Positions 25,451 through 35,539 of a DNA stretch of 64,000 nt are shown here, in pieces; positions within the stretch are counted from its first letter, which is position 1; each line of letters begins with the position of its first letter. A program made the position numbers and the translations under genes. The notes under the pieces are model-generated. The model ran no database searches, was not told the DNA's origin, and was given only the letters and a program-made list of their open reading frames with translations. Source of the stretch: Eubacteriaceae bacterium (GTDB lineage: Bacteria; Bacillota; Clostridia; Lachnospirales; Lachnospiraceae); NCBI GenBank assembly GCA_902363805.1, contig CABJBF010000002.1:434001-498000 (forward strand), written 5' to 3'.

Positions 25451-27319
25451 TTGAAAAAATTAGCATTATCAGATGAGATTTTATTGCAGGTAGATAAGCC
25501 GGCAAGATATATTGGAAATGAAGTTAATATGATTGTAAAGGATCCAAAAAAAGTGGATATACGATTTGCAATGTGCTTTCCTGATGTATATGAGATTGGA
25601 ATGTCACATTTAGGAATACAGATTCTTTACGACATGTTTAATAGACGTGAAGATACTTATTGCGAGAGAGTTTATTCTCCATGGCTTGATTTGGATAAAA
25701 TAATGAGGGAAAAAGATATTCCGTTATTTGCAATTGAAAGTCAGGAACCTATAAAAAATTTCGATTTTTTAGGTATAACATTACAATATGAAATGTGTTA
25801 TACAAACATTTTACAGATTTTAGATTTATCTAAAATTCCTTTAATTGCTACAGAGCGTGGAGAGGACGACCCTATTGTTATTGGAGGAGGCCCATGCTCA
25901 TACAATCCGGAACCAATTGCAAACTTCTTTGATATGTTCTACATTGGTGAGGGCGAAACTCAATATGATGAGTTATTAGATATTTATAAAGAAAATAAAA
26001 AAAATGGTGGTTCGAGAAAAGAATTTTTAGAAAAAGCAGCCCATTTATCATGTATATATGTTCCACAGTTTTATGATGTTACATACAACGAAGATGGAAC
26101 AATTAAAGAAATGATAAAAAATAATGAGAATGCAAGGGATAAGGTTAGAAAAGATATAGTTCTTGATATGAATGAAGTATATTATCCGACTAAGCCTTTA
26201 GTTCCTTTTATTAAAGCAACACAGGATAGAGTTGTACTTGAAGTTATGAGAGGCTGCTCAAGAGGGTGTAGATTTTGTCAGGCGGGTCAGGTTTACAGAC
26301 CTGTAAGAGAGAAAAGTCTTGAAAAATTAAAAGATACTGCACGAAAGATGATTGAATCAACAGGTCATGAGGAAATTTCATTAAGCTCATTGAGTACAAG
26401 TGACTATTCACAGTTAAAGGGAATAGTTAATTTCCTAATTGATGAATTTAAAGAAAAAAATATAAATATTTCATTACCTTCACTTAGAATTGATTCATTC
26501 GCGCTCGACATAATGAGTAAAGTTCAGGATGTAAAGAAAAGTTCGCTTACATTTGCACCTGAAGCAGGAACTCAGAGAATGAGAAATGTAATAAATAAAG
26601 GACTTACAAAAGAAGATATACTTAATGGTTCAAGACTTGCATTTAAAGCAGGATGGAATAAAGTAAAATTATATTTTATGTTAGGACTTCCCGGTGAAAC
26701 AACAGATGATATAGAAGGAATAATGGAACTTTGCGAAGAGATTGCAGAAGAATATTATGCTACTGTTCCAAAAGAAGAACGTATTGGAAAATGCCAGATT
26801 ACGGCAAGCACATCATTTTTTGTGCCAAAACCATTTACAGCTTTTCAATGGTCTCCAATGAACACTATTCCTGAATTCTTAGATAAAGCTAAAATTGTTA
26901 ATGACAAGATGAAATCTATGCTCAACAGAAAAAGCCTTAAATATAATTGGCATGAAGCTGATGTAAGTGTATTAGAAGGTCTTTTTGCAAGAGGAGACAG
27001 AAAATTATCAAAGACATTATTATCAGCATATAAAAAAGGCTGTCTATATGATTCATGGTCTGAAAGTTTTGATTTTGAAAAATGGAAAGAGGCTATTGAA
27101 GAAACGAATGTGGATTTGGACTTCTATATAAGCAGACAAAGAAGTGAGGATGAAATATTCCCGTGGGATTTTATAGATGCGGGAATTACAAAAGAATTTT
27201 TGCTTCGTGAATACCATAATTCACAGGCACAAAAGGTTACACCAAACTGCATGACAAGATGTTCGGGATGTGGTGCAAACTCATTTGGAGGAGGAATATG
27301 TTATGAAAATAAGAATTAA
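25451..27319 (+). CDS. B12-binding-domain radical SAM protein (TIGR03960 type)
   Basis: 622 residues with TTG start. The N-terminal ~170 residues resemble a B12-binding-like Rossmann domain. The radical SAM barrel carries M-R-G-C-S-R-G-C-R-F-C (C-x3-C-x2-C) near residue 270. The C-terminus has a C-x3-C-x2-C-G cluster. It overlaps the DUF2344 gene, and in many Firmicutes these two proteins are adjacent or fused and lie next to RNase G and rplU, as here. The reaction is unknown; the conserved neighbourhood suggests RNA or ribosome modification, which is inference. Confidence 0.85.
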   Translation: MKKLALSDEILLQVDKPARYIGNEVNMIVKDPKKVDIRFAMCFPDVYEIGMSHLGIQILYDMFNRREDTYCERVYSPWLDLDKIMREKDIPLFAIESQEPIKNFDFLGITLQYEMCYTNILQILDLSKIPLIATERGEDDPIVIGGGPCSYNPEPIANFFDMFYIGEGETQYDELLDIYKENKKNGGSRKEFLEKAAHLSCIYVPQFYDVTYNEDGTIKEMIKNNENARDKVRKDIVLDMNEVYYPTKPLVPFIKATQDRVVLEVMRGCSRGCRFCQAGQVYRPVREKSLEKLKDTARKMIESTGHEEISLSSLSTSDYSQLKGIVNFLIDEFKEKNINISLPSLRIDSFALDIMSKVQDVKKSSLTFAPEAGTQRMRNVINKGLTKEDILNGSRLAFKAGWNKVKLYFMLGLPGETTDDIEGIMELCEEIAEEYYATVPKEERIGKCQITASTSFFVPKPFTAFQWSPMNTIPEFLDKAKIVNDKMKSMLNRKSLKYNWHEADVSVLEGLFARGDRKLSKTLLSAYKKGCLYDSWSESFDFEKWKEAIEETNVDLDFYISRQRSEDEIFPWDFIDAGITKEFLLREYHNSQAQKVTPNCMTRCSGCGANSFGGGICYENKN

Positions 27320-27980
27320 ATTCTCTAAACAGGGACACATGAAATTTATTGGACATCTTGACACGATGAGATATTTTCAAAAAGTTATGCGTAGAGCAAA
27401 TGTTGATATTTGTTATTCGGAAGGATTTTCACCGCATCAGAAAATGTCTTTTGCAGCACCGCTTGGAGTTGGTATAGTAAGCAATGGTGAATATTTTGAT
27501 ATTGAAGTTAACTCTACAGATAGCTCTAATGAAATGATAAAACGTATTAACGAGGCTAATGTAGAAGGAATTGAAGTTTTAAAATATAAGTTACTTGATG
27601 ATAACGCAAAGAATTGTATGGCAATCATTGCTGGAGCAGATTATACGGCATTAGGACTTAATAAATTATTAACTAAAGATGATTTAGTAGTATATTTAAG
27701 TCAGCCGGAAATAGTTGTTTTAAAGAAAACGAAAAAAAGTGAGAAAGAAATTGATATTAAACCGTGGATATATGGACTAAAACTAACGGATGAAGGGTTG
27801 TTTATGAAAGTTGCTCAAGGTAGTGCTTCTAACCTAAAACCGGATTTAGTTATTTCATCATTGTTTAATTATTTGCAAAAAGATATTCCGTCATTAATTA
27901 CATACCAAAGAGAGGAAATGTATTGTATGGTGGATGATAAATTAGTTTCTTTAGATGAAATAGGAGAGACAATTGAGTAG
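27303..27980 (+). CDS. Radical SAM-associated protein, DUF2344 (TIGR03936 type)
   Basis: 225 residues from this ATG, with GGAGGAGG upstream inside the rSAM gene; the first 17 nt overlap it. The N-terminus I-R-F/I-K-F-S-K-Q-G-H-M-K-F-I-G-H-L-D followed by F-S-P-H-Q-K-M-S-F-A-P-L-G-V-G is typical of this family. It has no radical SAM cluster of its own and probably works with the preceding enzyme. Its stop overlaps the RNase G start. Confidence 0.85.
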   Translation: MKIRIKFSKQGHMKFIGHLDTMRYFQKVMRRANVDICYSEGFSPHQKMSFAAPLGVGIVSNGEYFDIEVNSTDSSNEMIKRINEANVEGIEVLKYKLLDDNAKNCMAIIAGADYTALGLNKLLTKDDLVVYLSQPEIVVLKKTKKSEKEIDIKPWIYGLKLTDEGLFMKVAQGSASNLKPDLVISSLFNYLQKDIPSLITYQREEMYCMVDDKLVSLDEIGETIE

Positions 27981-29154
27981 TACTGATGGTTTAACAAATG
28001 AGTCAGAATCAAAATTGATTTTATCTGATTTTTATAATGACAAATTATTGGGATTTTATTTTTATAAAGAAAAGTTACAAAGAATAACTCATATGGATAG
28101 CGAGTCTGTTGTTGGTAATATTTATATTGGATATGTAAAAGACGTAGTAAAAAATATAAATGCAGCATTTATTGAATTTGGAAATGACTTGAAGGGATAT
28201 TATTCTTTGAATGATAATTCCCCATTTTTCTTAAATGTAAAAAATAACAATAAAGTATGCCAGGGTGACAAAATTTTAGTTCAGGTGTCTGGAGATAAAA
28301 TTAAAACTAAAGATTATTCACTAACATCAAATATCAATCTGACGGGAAAATACTGTGTACTTACAGTTGGAAATACTAATATAAGTATTTCTAAAAAAAT
28401 TCAGGACAAGACAACAAGAAATCAGCTAACAAGAATACTTGATAAGTATAAAAACGATGAATATGGTTTTATTGCCAGAACATCAGCAAAAGATGCAAAA
28501 GAACAAATGATTGAAGGCGAAATCATAGATCTGATAAATCAGCTTGAAGAAATAAAAAACAAAGCTATGCATTTAAAAGGAAAATCTATAGTTAAAGAAA
28601 ATGAGTCAATCTTAACAAAAGAATGTCAGGAATTTATCGATAAAGAAAATGGAATTGTTATTACTGATAAGGAACAGATTTTCGATGAACTTTCAAAAAA
28701 CAAAATTAACTGTAATTTTTATGATAGAGATTTGCCTTTATTCAAATGCTATTCATTGGAAAAGCATCTTATGTCCGGAATAAATAAAAAAGTATGGTTA
28801 AATTCAGGAGCATATCTTATTATAGAGATAACAGAAGCATTGACTGTAATTGATGTAAACACGGGAAAAGCTGAACTGAAATCAAATAAAGAAGAAACAT
28901 TTTATAAGATAAATATTGAGGCTGCGCTTGAAGTCGCCAGACAGTTGAAAATCAGAAATATTTCGGGAATTATTATTGTTGATTTTATTTCAATGCGAAA
29001 TAAGGAAAATGAACAGATATTACTTAACAAGATGAATGAAATTCTTAAATATGATTATTCAAGATGCATTGCAGTTGATATTACAAAGTTAGGATTGATG
29101 GAAATTACAAGAAAAAAAAGAAAAAAATCTTTATACGAAATAATTCAGAAATAA
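27973..29154 (+). CDS. rng: Ribonuclease E/G family protein
   Basis: 393 residues with TTG start, overlapping DUF2344 by 8 nt. An N-terminal S1-like RNA-binding domain (~38-120) leads into the RNase E/G catalytic core with V-I-D-V-N-T-G and I-I-I-V-D-F-I, whose Asp residues bind catalytic Mg2+. The protein stops at a K-K-R-K-K-S-L-Y-E-I-I tail and lacks the C-P-x-C zinc-link normally found after the catalytic domain, so it is shorter than E. coli RNase G (489). It ends 17 nt before the sensor kinase gene. Confidence 0.88.
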   Translation: MSSTDGLTNESESKLILSDFYNDKLLGFYFYKEKLQRITHMDSESVVGNIYIGYVKDVVKNINAAFIEFGNDLKGYYSLNDNSPFFLNVKNNNKVCQGDKILVQVSGDKIKTKDYSLTSNINLTGKYCVLTVGNTNISISKKIQDKTTRNQLTRILDKYKNDEYGFIARTSAKDAKEQMIEGEIIDLINQLEEIKNKAMHLKGKSIVKENESILTKECQEFIDKENGIVITDKEQIFDELSKNKINCNFYDRDLPLFKCYSLEKHLMSGINKKVWLNSGAYLIIEITEALTVIDVNTGKAELKSNKEETFYKINIEAALEVARQLKIRNISGIIIVDFISMRNKENEQILLNKMNEILKYDYSRCIAVDITKLGLMEITRKKRKKSLYEIIQK

Positions 29155-29171
29155 TATAATATGAGGAAAAT

Positions 29172-30263
29172 ATGAAAGAAGAAAAGCATGAAAACAAAGA
29201 TTTAGATGATTTAGAAGATATAAATAATATAGAAAGTTATCTAAATAATAAAAAAGAGAAAAAATATAAATCAATGTTCATGAAAACATTTTGGTGGATT
29301 TTAATAATATACATATGTATATGTGTGGTCATGATTATGCTACTTATGGACAATGATTTGAACTCAAAAGAATGTGGATATATAGCCATAATCTTTATAA
29401 TGTCTTCAGCGCTGTTCATTTCAGTTTCAATGCTTATTTTTAAAATTTTTCAGAGATTTAGAAAACTTTCTGCTAATTTCAATGAAATTACATCTACAAA
29501 TAATATGCATGTGCCTGAAGATGGAGATGACGAGATTGCTATGCTAGGGCATCAGATTAACGATATGGTAGATCATATAGAGCAGCTTAATAAAGAAAAT
29601 GTTAAAAAGCAGCTGTTAATGAAGAATGTTGAGATTAAATCACTACAAAATCAGATTAATGCTCATTTTATGTATAATGTCTTGGAAAGCATAAAGATGA
29701 TGGCGGAGATAAAAGGTGATTATGAAATATCTGATGCAATAACATCACTTGGTCAGATGTTCAGATATAGTATGAAATGGACTTCGGGTTTAGTTACATT
29801 AAGGGAAGAATTAGAATATGTCCAGACATATTTAAATCTTTTAAATTTAAGATTTGATTATGAAATATATCTTTCGCTAAATATTCCGGAACAATATATG
29901 GATATTGAAATTCCAAAAATGACTTTGCAGCCAATAGTTGAGAATTCAGTATACCACGGTATAGAGGATATGGCTGAAGATACTTCAATTTATATAAAGG
30001 TATATGATATTAAAGAAAAAAATATCCTTGCAATAGAAGTTTCGGATGCCGGTAAAGGTATGGACGAGGAAAAATTGAAAGAGATTAAAGTTAATCTATA
30101 TTTGCCCCATGAAGATGATTCAAAGGAGCATGGTCGTGCGCTAAGGAACGTAAATGAACGAATTCAGATGTTCTTTGGAAAAGAGTACGGAATAGATATT
30201 TTTTCAAAGAAAGGGTTATTTACTAAAGTGGTTATTCAATTACCGTTAGAGAGGAAGCAGTAG
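29172..30263 (+). CDS. LytS/YesM-type sensor histidine kinase
   Basis: 363 residues. Two membrane helices (~39-59 and ~68-91) flank an outside loop of only ~8 residues, so there is no extracytoplasmic sensor domain. A HAMP-like linker (~92-150) follows, then the His_kinase (PF06580-type) box N-Q-I-N-A-H-F-M-Y-N with H165, and a HATPase domain with E-N-S-V-Y-H-G and D-A-G-K-G-M. It lies 3 nt upstream of its response regulator. The stimulus is probably membrane-derived or comes via a partner protein. Confidence 0.9.
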   Translation: MKEEKHENKDLDDLEDINNIESYLNNKKEKKYKSMFMKTFWWILIIYICICVVMIMLLMDNDLNSKECGYIAIIFIMSSALFISVSMLIFKIFQRFRKLSANFNEITSTNNMHVPEDGDDEIAMLGHQINDMVDHIEQLNKENVKKQLLMKNVEIKSLQNQINAHFMYNVLESIKMMAEIKGDYEISDAITSLGQMFRYSMKWTSGLVTLREELEYVQTYLNLLNLRFDYEIYLSLNIPEQYMDIEIPKMTLQPIVENSVYHGIEDMAEDTSIYIKVYDIKEKNILAIEVSDAGKGMDEEKLKEIKVNLYLPHEDDSKEHGRALRNVNERIQMFFGKEYGIDIFSKKGLFTKVVIQLPLERKQ

Positions 30264-30266
30264 CAT

Positions 30267-31712
30267 ATGAAGACATTAATGATTGTTGAAGATGAAAAAC
30301 TGATAAGACAGGGTATTAAGTCCATGGTTTTACGTTCAGGTGTTGATGTAGAAGAAATAATTGAATGTAATAATGGATTAGCTGCTCTAGAAATATTAGA
30401 AAAACAAAATGTAGATGTTATGTTTACGGATATTAGAATGCCAAAAATGGACGGGATTTCATTAGTAAAAGAAATCCAGAAAATGACAAAAAAGCCATTA
30501 ATTGCAGCTATAAGTGGATTTGATGAATTTGACTATGCAGTTGAAATGATGAGAAATGGCGTAAATGAATACATATTGAAGCCTGTTGACAGAGACAAGC
30601 TGACAGAGGTTTTGAAAAAATTTGATGACATAATTACTGAGGAAAAAGAATCTTATGAAAAGCAGAGACAGGTAGTATATCAGCAGATGCAGTATATGAT
30701 GATATACGATAATGTTACTCATAAGGAAATGCAAAGTATAACTGAAATGGCAAGAGCATATTTTCAGGTGAAAAACTTTGTAGTTTGTTGCTTTAGCTGC
30801 CCTGAAAGTGAAATTGATGATGAAATGGATGGAAAATATTATTATCTTGAAGGTAAGGATTCACTTAACATTTTAATCGTAGATTCAGAGTATAAAGATG
30901 AAGTGCTAAAATCATTTGATAATTATTACATCGGAATAAGCAATGTATATTATAATCTTTTAGATTTGCGACAGGCATATCATGAAGCAGCAACAATGAG
31001 AAAAACTGCATTTGAAACTATGATTAAACGTGTGGATGCAGCCAAGTTTAGTAAACCTGATGAAGAATATGAATATGGTGTTAAATTTATGATGCAGACA
31101 GCTAATCTTATCTGTTCAAATAAATTAGATGAAGCTATTGAACAGTTAGAAGCATTTGTTGATGGTGTTAAAGCCAGAAAATATTACATAAATGAATTCA
31201 AAGAACAAATGGAAATAATTCTTAACACAACTATTAAAGTGTATCAGAATACTCTTAAAGTTGGAGAAGATGATATTATGGAATTATCAGATATTTATAG
31301 TTTTCAGACAATAGATGAATATATGGATGTTGTCAAACGCTGGATTAGAGGCTTTGATGAACTTGTAAGTACAGATATTGATGAGCATAAGGCAAATATC
31401 AAAATAAAAAATGCAGTTAAATATATTCAGGAAAATTACGCAACTGATTTAAATATGGCTGTAGTGTCAAATTATGTTTCCATGAACTATTCTTTATTTT
31501 CTTTTACATTTAAACAGTATACAGGAACAAATTTTGTAAACTATTTAAAGGATATCAGAATTGGAGAAGCTAAAAAGTTATTAACTGATACAGATATGAA
31601 AATAAATGAAATATCTCAGGCTGTCGGTTATGAACATGAGAAACATTTCATGAAAACATTTAAGGCTATCACAGGACTTACACCGTCACAATATCGAAAT
31701 AATTTAGGCTAA
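30267..31712 (+). CDS. AraC-family response regulator (YesN type)
   Basis: 481 residues. The receiver domain (1-120) has the acidic pair E-D-E, phospho-acceptor D55 in F-T-D-I-R-M-P, and K-P at the end of beta-5. A middle region (~150-370) of no recognised fold is typical of YesN proteins. The C-terminal ~100 residues form a double helix-turn-helix AraC domain (I-N-E-I-S-Q-A-V-G-Y-E-H-E-K-H-F-M-K-T-F-K). Such pairs often control carbohydrate uptake genes, but no transporter is adjacent here. Confidence 0.92.
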   Translation: MKTLMIVEDEKLIRQGIKSMVLRSGVDVEEIIECNNGLAALEILEKQNVDVMFTDIRMPKMDGISLVKEIQKMTKKPLIAAISGFDEFDYAVEMMRNGVNEYILKPVDRDKLTEVLKKFDDIITEEKESYEKQRQVVYQQMQYMMIYDNVTHKEMQSITEMARAYFQVKNFVVCCFSCPESEIDDEMDGKYYYLEGKDSLNILIVDSEYKDEVLKSFDNYYIGISNVYYNLLDLRQAYHEAATMRKTAFETMIKRVDAAKFSKPDEEYEYGVKFMMQTANLICSNKLDEAIEQLEAFVDGVKARKYYINEFKEQMEIILNTTIKVYQNTLKVGEDDIMELSDIYSFQTIDEYMDVVKRWIRGFDELVSTDIDEHKANIKIKNAVKYIQENYATDLNMAVVSNYVSMNYSLFSFTFKQYTGTNFVNYLKDIRIGEAKKLLTDTDMKINEISQAVGYEHEKHFMKTFKAITGLTPSQYRNNLG

Positions 31713-31722
31713 AGGGGCAGTT

Positions 31723-32418
31723 ATGGGAAATAGGAAAATACTATTAAGAAAAATATTTTTAAGATTAATTATTGTGATGTTTATAATAATTGCACTTATA
31801 GTAATAGTTATTGCAGTAATTAACATATATATGAAATCAGTAACATCATCAAAAATTCTTAGTGTAGACGAATGCAAAGATATGGATGCAGACTGTATTT
31901 TAGTACTTGGAGCAGGTGTTGCACCAAGTGGAAAACCTACTTGGATGCTTGAAGATAGAATTTTGACGTCTGAAGAACTGTATAATGTTAATGCTTCGCC
32001 CAAAATAATTATGTCAGGAGACCATGGAAGAGTTTCGTATGATGAAGTTAATACAATGAAAGATTATGCTATAAATGATGGAATTCCATCAGATGACATC
32101 TTCATGGATCATGCCGGATTTTCAACATATGATTCTATGTATAGAGCTAAAGAAATATTTGGCGTAAAAAAAGTCGTTATTGTAAGTCAAAAATATCATT
32201 TGACAAGAGCGTTATATATAGCGAAAAAATTAGGAATTGAAGCATATGGCGTGTCAGCAGATAAAAGAGATTATCTGGCTAAGCAAAAATATCGTGTATT
32301 TAGAGAGTGGATTGCCAGAGCAAAAGATTTCTTTAAATTGATATATAAACCCGAACCTACTTATTTAGGCGATAAGATTTCTCTTGAAGATAGCGGAGAT
32401 ATTACAAATGATAAATAG
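31723..32418 (+). CDS. YdcF/SanA-family membrane protein (DUF218)
   Basis: 231 residues: an N-terminal membrane helix (~12-35), then a DUF218 Rossmann-like domain with C-I-L-V-L-G-A-G, M-S-G-D-H-G-R, S-T-Y-D-S-M-Y-R-A and V-S-Q-K-Y-H-L-T-R-A. SanA-like proteins are linked to envelope barrier function and vancomycin tolerance. It is 10 nt after the response regulator, suggesting membership of the same transcript and possibly the regulon. Confidence 0.85.
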   Translation: MGNRKILLRKIFLRLIIVMFIIIALIVIVIAVINIYMKSVTSSKILSVDECKDMDADCILVLGAGVAPSGKPTWMLEDRILTSEELYNVNASPKIIMSGDHGRVSYDEVNTMKDYAINDGIPSDDIFMDHAGFSTYDSMYRAKEIFGVKKVVIVSQKYHLTRALYIAKKLGIEAYGVSADKRDYLAKQKYRVFREWIARAKDFFKLIYKPEPTYLGDKISLEDSGDITNDK

Positions 32419-32479
32419 CATATTTGCACAAATAATTTCGTGAAAATTTACAATATTTTAAAATATAAATAAGTGCAAC

Positions 32480-32508
32480 TTGACAAATGTATAAACAATG
32501 CATAAAAT
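32480..32508 (+). promoter_or_regulatory. SigA promoter of the trpBA transcript
   Basis: TTGACA (32480-32485), 17 bp, TAAAAT (32503-32508); transcription would start near 32515, just before the T-box. Confidence 0.8.
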
Positions 32509-32514
32509 TAACAC

Positions 32515-32800
32515 AAATTAATAAACCGATGAGCAAGGGTAAGTAGTTATCGGGACGATTTTTCAGAGAGTTGTCGTTTGGTGTGAGACAATAAATCTAA
32601 GATAATGAATGGACTTGTGAGGGCAGTTTGAAACCAGATATTATGGAAGTAGTGCTGACGGATCTTCACCGTTATAGGAAGTAGCATATGTTGGTATGTG
32701 AATGAGTGAATGTGATACACATTAATTTGGGTGGTACCGCAGAAGTTTATGAATTTATAGCTTTTGTCCCTTTTGGGACAGAAGCTTTTTTTATTTTAAA
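32515..32800 (+). promoter_or_regulatory. T-box leader, tryptophan-specific
   Basis: The leader holds the expected parts in order: a GATGA-type kink and Stem I with an AGAGAG...GGTGTGAGAC region, a specifier loop GAA-TGG-AC with the Trp codon at 32610-32612, the T-box sequence GGGTGGTACCGC (32728-32739) that pairs with the uncharged tRNA 3' end, and a terminator whose arms AGCTTTTGTCCC / GGGACAGAAGCT (32759-32786) precede a T run. Binding of uncharged tRNA-Trp should stabilise the antiterminator and switch on trpBA. Confidence 0.93.
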
Positions 32801-32951
32801 TTTCTTTTATGAAATAATGTATCGCTAAAAAGAATAATGTGACTCGATAAAAGAGGAAATCTTTAATGGATGTACATTTTTACTTGAAACGTACCGATTC
32901 TGTATGAAAGATGGCTAATTTTTTCAGGCAGTCAATTGGAAAGGAGACACT

Positions 32952-34136
32952 ATGAAAAAAGGAAGATTTGGAGAATTTGGAGGACAGTATGTTCCTGAAA
33001 CATTAATGAATGCAGTTAAAGAAGTTGAAGAAGCATATGAGCATTACAAAAATGATTCTGAATTTGTAAAGGAACTTGATGGCTTAATGAAAAATTATGC
33101 GGGAAGACCATCTTTGTTATACTATGCAGAAAAAATGACAAAGGATTTAGGTGGGGCAAAAATCTATTTAAAGAGAGAAGATTTGAATCATACAGGTTCT
33201 CATAAGATAAACAATGTTTTAGGTCAGGTTCTTTTAGCTAAGAAAATGGGTAAAACAAGAGTTATTGCTGAAACAGGAGCAGGTCAGCATGGCGTTGCAA
33301 CAGCTACAGTTGCTGCACTTATGGGAATGGAATGTGAAATCTATATGGGAAAAGTAGACACAGAGCGTCAGGCTTTAAACTGTTTTAGAATGGAACTTTT
33401 AGGTGCTAAGGTACATCCTGTAGTATCGGGAACAATGACATTAAAAGACGCAGTAAATGAAGCAATGAGAGAATGGACAAGACGTGTTAATGACACATTG
33501 TATGTTTTAGGTTCAGTAATGGGACCGCATCCATTCCCAACAATTGTACGTGATTTCCAGAGTGTAATCAGCAAAGAAATAAAAGAACAGTTAATGGAAA
33601 AAGAAGGAAAACTTCCTGATGCAGTAATTGCCTGCGTAGGTGGAGGTTCAAATGCAATGGGAGCTTTTTATAATTTTATAGAAGATAAATCTGTTAAATT
33701 AATTGGCTGTGAAGCTGCAGGGCTTGGTGTTGATACTCCTAAAAACGCAGCATCTGTTGCAAATGGAGCAATGGGAATTTTCCATGGAATGAAATCATTG
33801 TTCTGCCAGGATAAATATGGTCAGATTGCACCTGTTTATTCAATTTCTGCAGGACTTGATTATCCCGGAATCGGACCGGAACATGCAATGTTAAATAAAA
33901 CAGGTCGTGCACAGTATGTTTCAATAACAGATGATGAAGCAGTTAATGCATTTGAATATTTATCAAGAACAGAAGGCATAATTCCGGCAATTGAAAGTTC
34001 ACATGCAATTGCATATGCAATGAAGTATGCACCAACTTTAGATAAAGACAAAATAATTGTAGTTAATGTTTCCGGACGTGGAGATAAGGACGTAGCAGCA
34101 ATAGCAAGATATAGAGGAGTAGAGATTTATGAGTAA
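32952..34136 (+). CDS. trpB: Tryptophan synthase beta chain
   Basis: 394 residues, the PLP-dependent subunit that joins indole and serine. Hallmarks are [10 protein letters not shown], the PLP lysine in [19 protein letters not shown] and the glycine-rich G-G-G-S-N-A phosphate loop. GGAAAGGAGA precedes the ATG. Upstream lies the Trp T-box, then ~150 nt of untranslated leader. It overlaps trpA by 8 nt. Confidence 0.97.
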   Translation: MKKGRFGEFGGQYVPETLMNAVKEVEEAYEHYKNDSEFVKELDGLMKNYAGRPSLLYYAEKMTKDLGGAKIYLKREDLNHTGSHKINNVLGQVLLAKKMGKTRVIAETGAGQHGVATATVAALMGMECEIYMGKVDTERQALNCFRMELLGAKVHPVVSGTMTLKDAVNEAMREWTRRVNDTLYVLGSVMGPHPFPTIVRDFQSVISKEIKEQLMEKEGKLPDAVIACVGGGSNAMGAFYNFIEDKSVKLIGCEAAGLGVDTPKNAASVANGAMGIFHGMKSLFCQDKYGQIAPVYSISAGLDYPGIGPEHAMLNKTGRAQYVSITDDEAVNAFEYLSRTEGIIPAIESSHAIAYAMKYAPTLDKDKIIVVNVSGRGDKDVAAIARYRGVEIYE

Positions 34137-34908
34137 GATACATGAAGCATTTGAAAATGGAAGAGCATTTATTGCATTTGTAACAGGCGGAGATCCTGAT
34201 TTAGATACAACTAAGAAAATCATTAAAGAAATGGAAAAAGCAGGGGCAGATTTAATTGAAATCGGAATACCATTTTCTGATCCAATTGCAGAAGGCCCTG
34301 TTATTCAGGAGGCAAATGAAAGAGCGTTGGCAAATGGATGTACAACCGATAAATTGTTTGACGCATTAAAAAATATAAAAGATGAAGTCTCGGTACCATT
34401 AGTATTTTTAACTTATATTAATCCAATTTACGCATATGGCGTCGACAAATTTTTAGACAGATGTAATGAATGTGGAATACAGGGATTAATTATTCCTGAT
34501 TTGCCATACGAAGAAAAAGATGAAATTGCAGATGAATGTAAAGATCATGATGTAGATATAATTTCATTAATTGCACCGACATCTCATGACAGAATTAAAA
34601 TGATAGCAAAGGAAGCAACAGGATTTATATACTGTGTTTCATCGTTAGGAGTAACAGGTGTAAGAAGTGATATTAATACTGATTTAGGAGGAATGGTAAA
34701 ATTAGTTCGTGAAACAACTGATGTTCCATGTGCATTTGGGTTTGGTATAGCAACGCCTGAGCAGGCAGAATACGTAGCTAAATATTCCGATGGTGCAATT
34801 GTTGGAAGTGCCATTGTAAAAATTGTAGCTAAATATGGAAAAGATTGTCTTCCATATATAAATGAATATGTAAAAAGCATGAAAGAAGCTGTAATGAAAG
34901 CTAATTAA
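34129..34908 (+). CDS. trpA: Tryptophan synthase alpha chain
   Basis: 259 residues, a TIM barrel that releases indole from indole-3-glycerol phosphate. The catalytic Glu in [10 protein letters not shown] and Asp in the following [10 protein letters not shown] are in place, as is G-F-G-I near the end. The remaining trp genes (E, G, D, C, F) are not in this window. Confidence 0.97.
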   Translation: MSKIHEAFENGRAFIAFVTGGDPDLDTTKKIIKEMEKAGADLIEIGIPFSDPIAEGPVIQEANERALANGCTTDKLFDALKNIKDEVSVPLVFLTYINPIYAYGVDKFLDRCNECGIQGLIIPDLPYEEKDEIADECKDHDVDIISLIAPTSHDRIKMIAKEATGFIYCVSSLGVTGVRSDINTDLGGMVKLVRETTDVPCAFGFGIATPEQAEYVAKYSDGAIVGSAIVKIVAKYGKDCLPYINEYVKSMKEAVMKAN

Positions 34909-34918
34909 TGTTGCGTTT

Positions 34919-34952
34919 AAAGGAGCCGACGGATGACGTTGGTTCCTTTTTT
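34919..34952 (+). terminator. Rho-independent terminator of trpBA
   Basis: AAGGAGCCGAC pairs (with G-U pairs) with GTTGGTTCCTT, followed by a T run. Confidence 0.8.
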
Positions 34953-34966
34953 ACATTAACTAATCA

Positions 34967-34995
34967 TTGGCATTGTATTAGAAAAATGTTAATAT
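34967..34995 (+). promoter_or_regulatory. Promoter of the isochorismatase-like gene
   Basis: TTGGCA, 17 bp, TAATAT, about 45 nt before the start codon. Confidence 0.55.
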
Positions 34996-35038
34996 TAATA
35001 AAGATATTTACACTCTATATTACAAGGAGATATTAATT

Positions 35039-35539
35039 ATGAGAAAAGCGCTTATAGTAATAGATATGCAATATGATTTTATAGACGGTTCTTTAGGGAC
35101 AAATGAAGCACAAAATATATTGCCAAATGTAAAAGATTTAATAGATAAAAAAGATTATGATAATTTATTTTTTACAAGAGATACTCATTACGAAAATTAT
35201 TTTGATACTCAGGAAGGGAAAAAATTACCTGTAAAACATTGTATAAAAAATACACATGGATGGCAGATACACGAAATATTAAATACGGATGGTGCAGAAA
35301 TAATTGATAAAGAATCATTTGGATTTAATGGTTGGAAAGGTAAGTTAGATAATTTTGACGAAGTTGTTTTAGTAGGCCTTTGCACAGATATTTGTGTTAT
35401 ATCCAATGCACTTATTATTAAAGCATTTTATCCTGAAGTAAAAATAAATATTGTCGAAAATGCAACAGCAGGAGTAACACCTGAATCGAAAGCAGCAGCT
35501 ATTGCAACAGCAAAGTCTTGTCAGATTAATATAATATGA
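35039..35539 (+). CDS. Isochorismatase-family cysteine hydrolase (nicotinamidase-like)
   Basis: 166 residues. The catalytic triad is readable: Asp in V-I-D-M-Q-Y-D-F, Lys in V-K-H-C-I-K-N-T-H-G, and Cys in V-G-L-C-T-D-I-C-V. The D-T-H stretch could supply a metal ligand as in nicotinamidases. It is a possible NAD-salvage enzyme, but short members also include ureidoacrylate and isochorismate hydrolases. It has its own promoter and is followed by a large inverted repeat. Confidence 0.8.
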   Translation: MRKALIVIDMQYDFIDGSLGTNEAQNILPNVKDLIDKKDYDNLFFTRDTHYENYFDTQEGKKLPVKHCIKNTHGWQIHEILNTDGAEIIDKESFGFNGWKGKLDNFDEVVLVGLCTDICVISNALIIKAFYPEVKINIVENATAGVTPESKAAAIATAKSCQINII

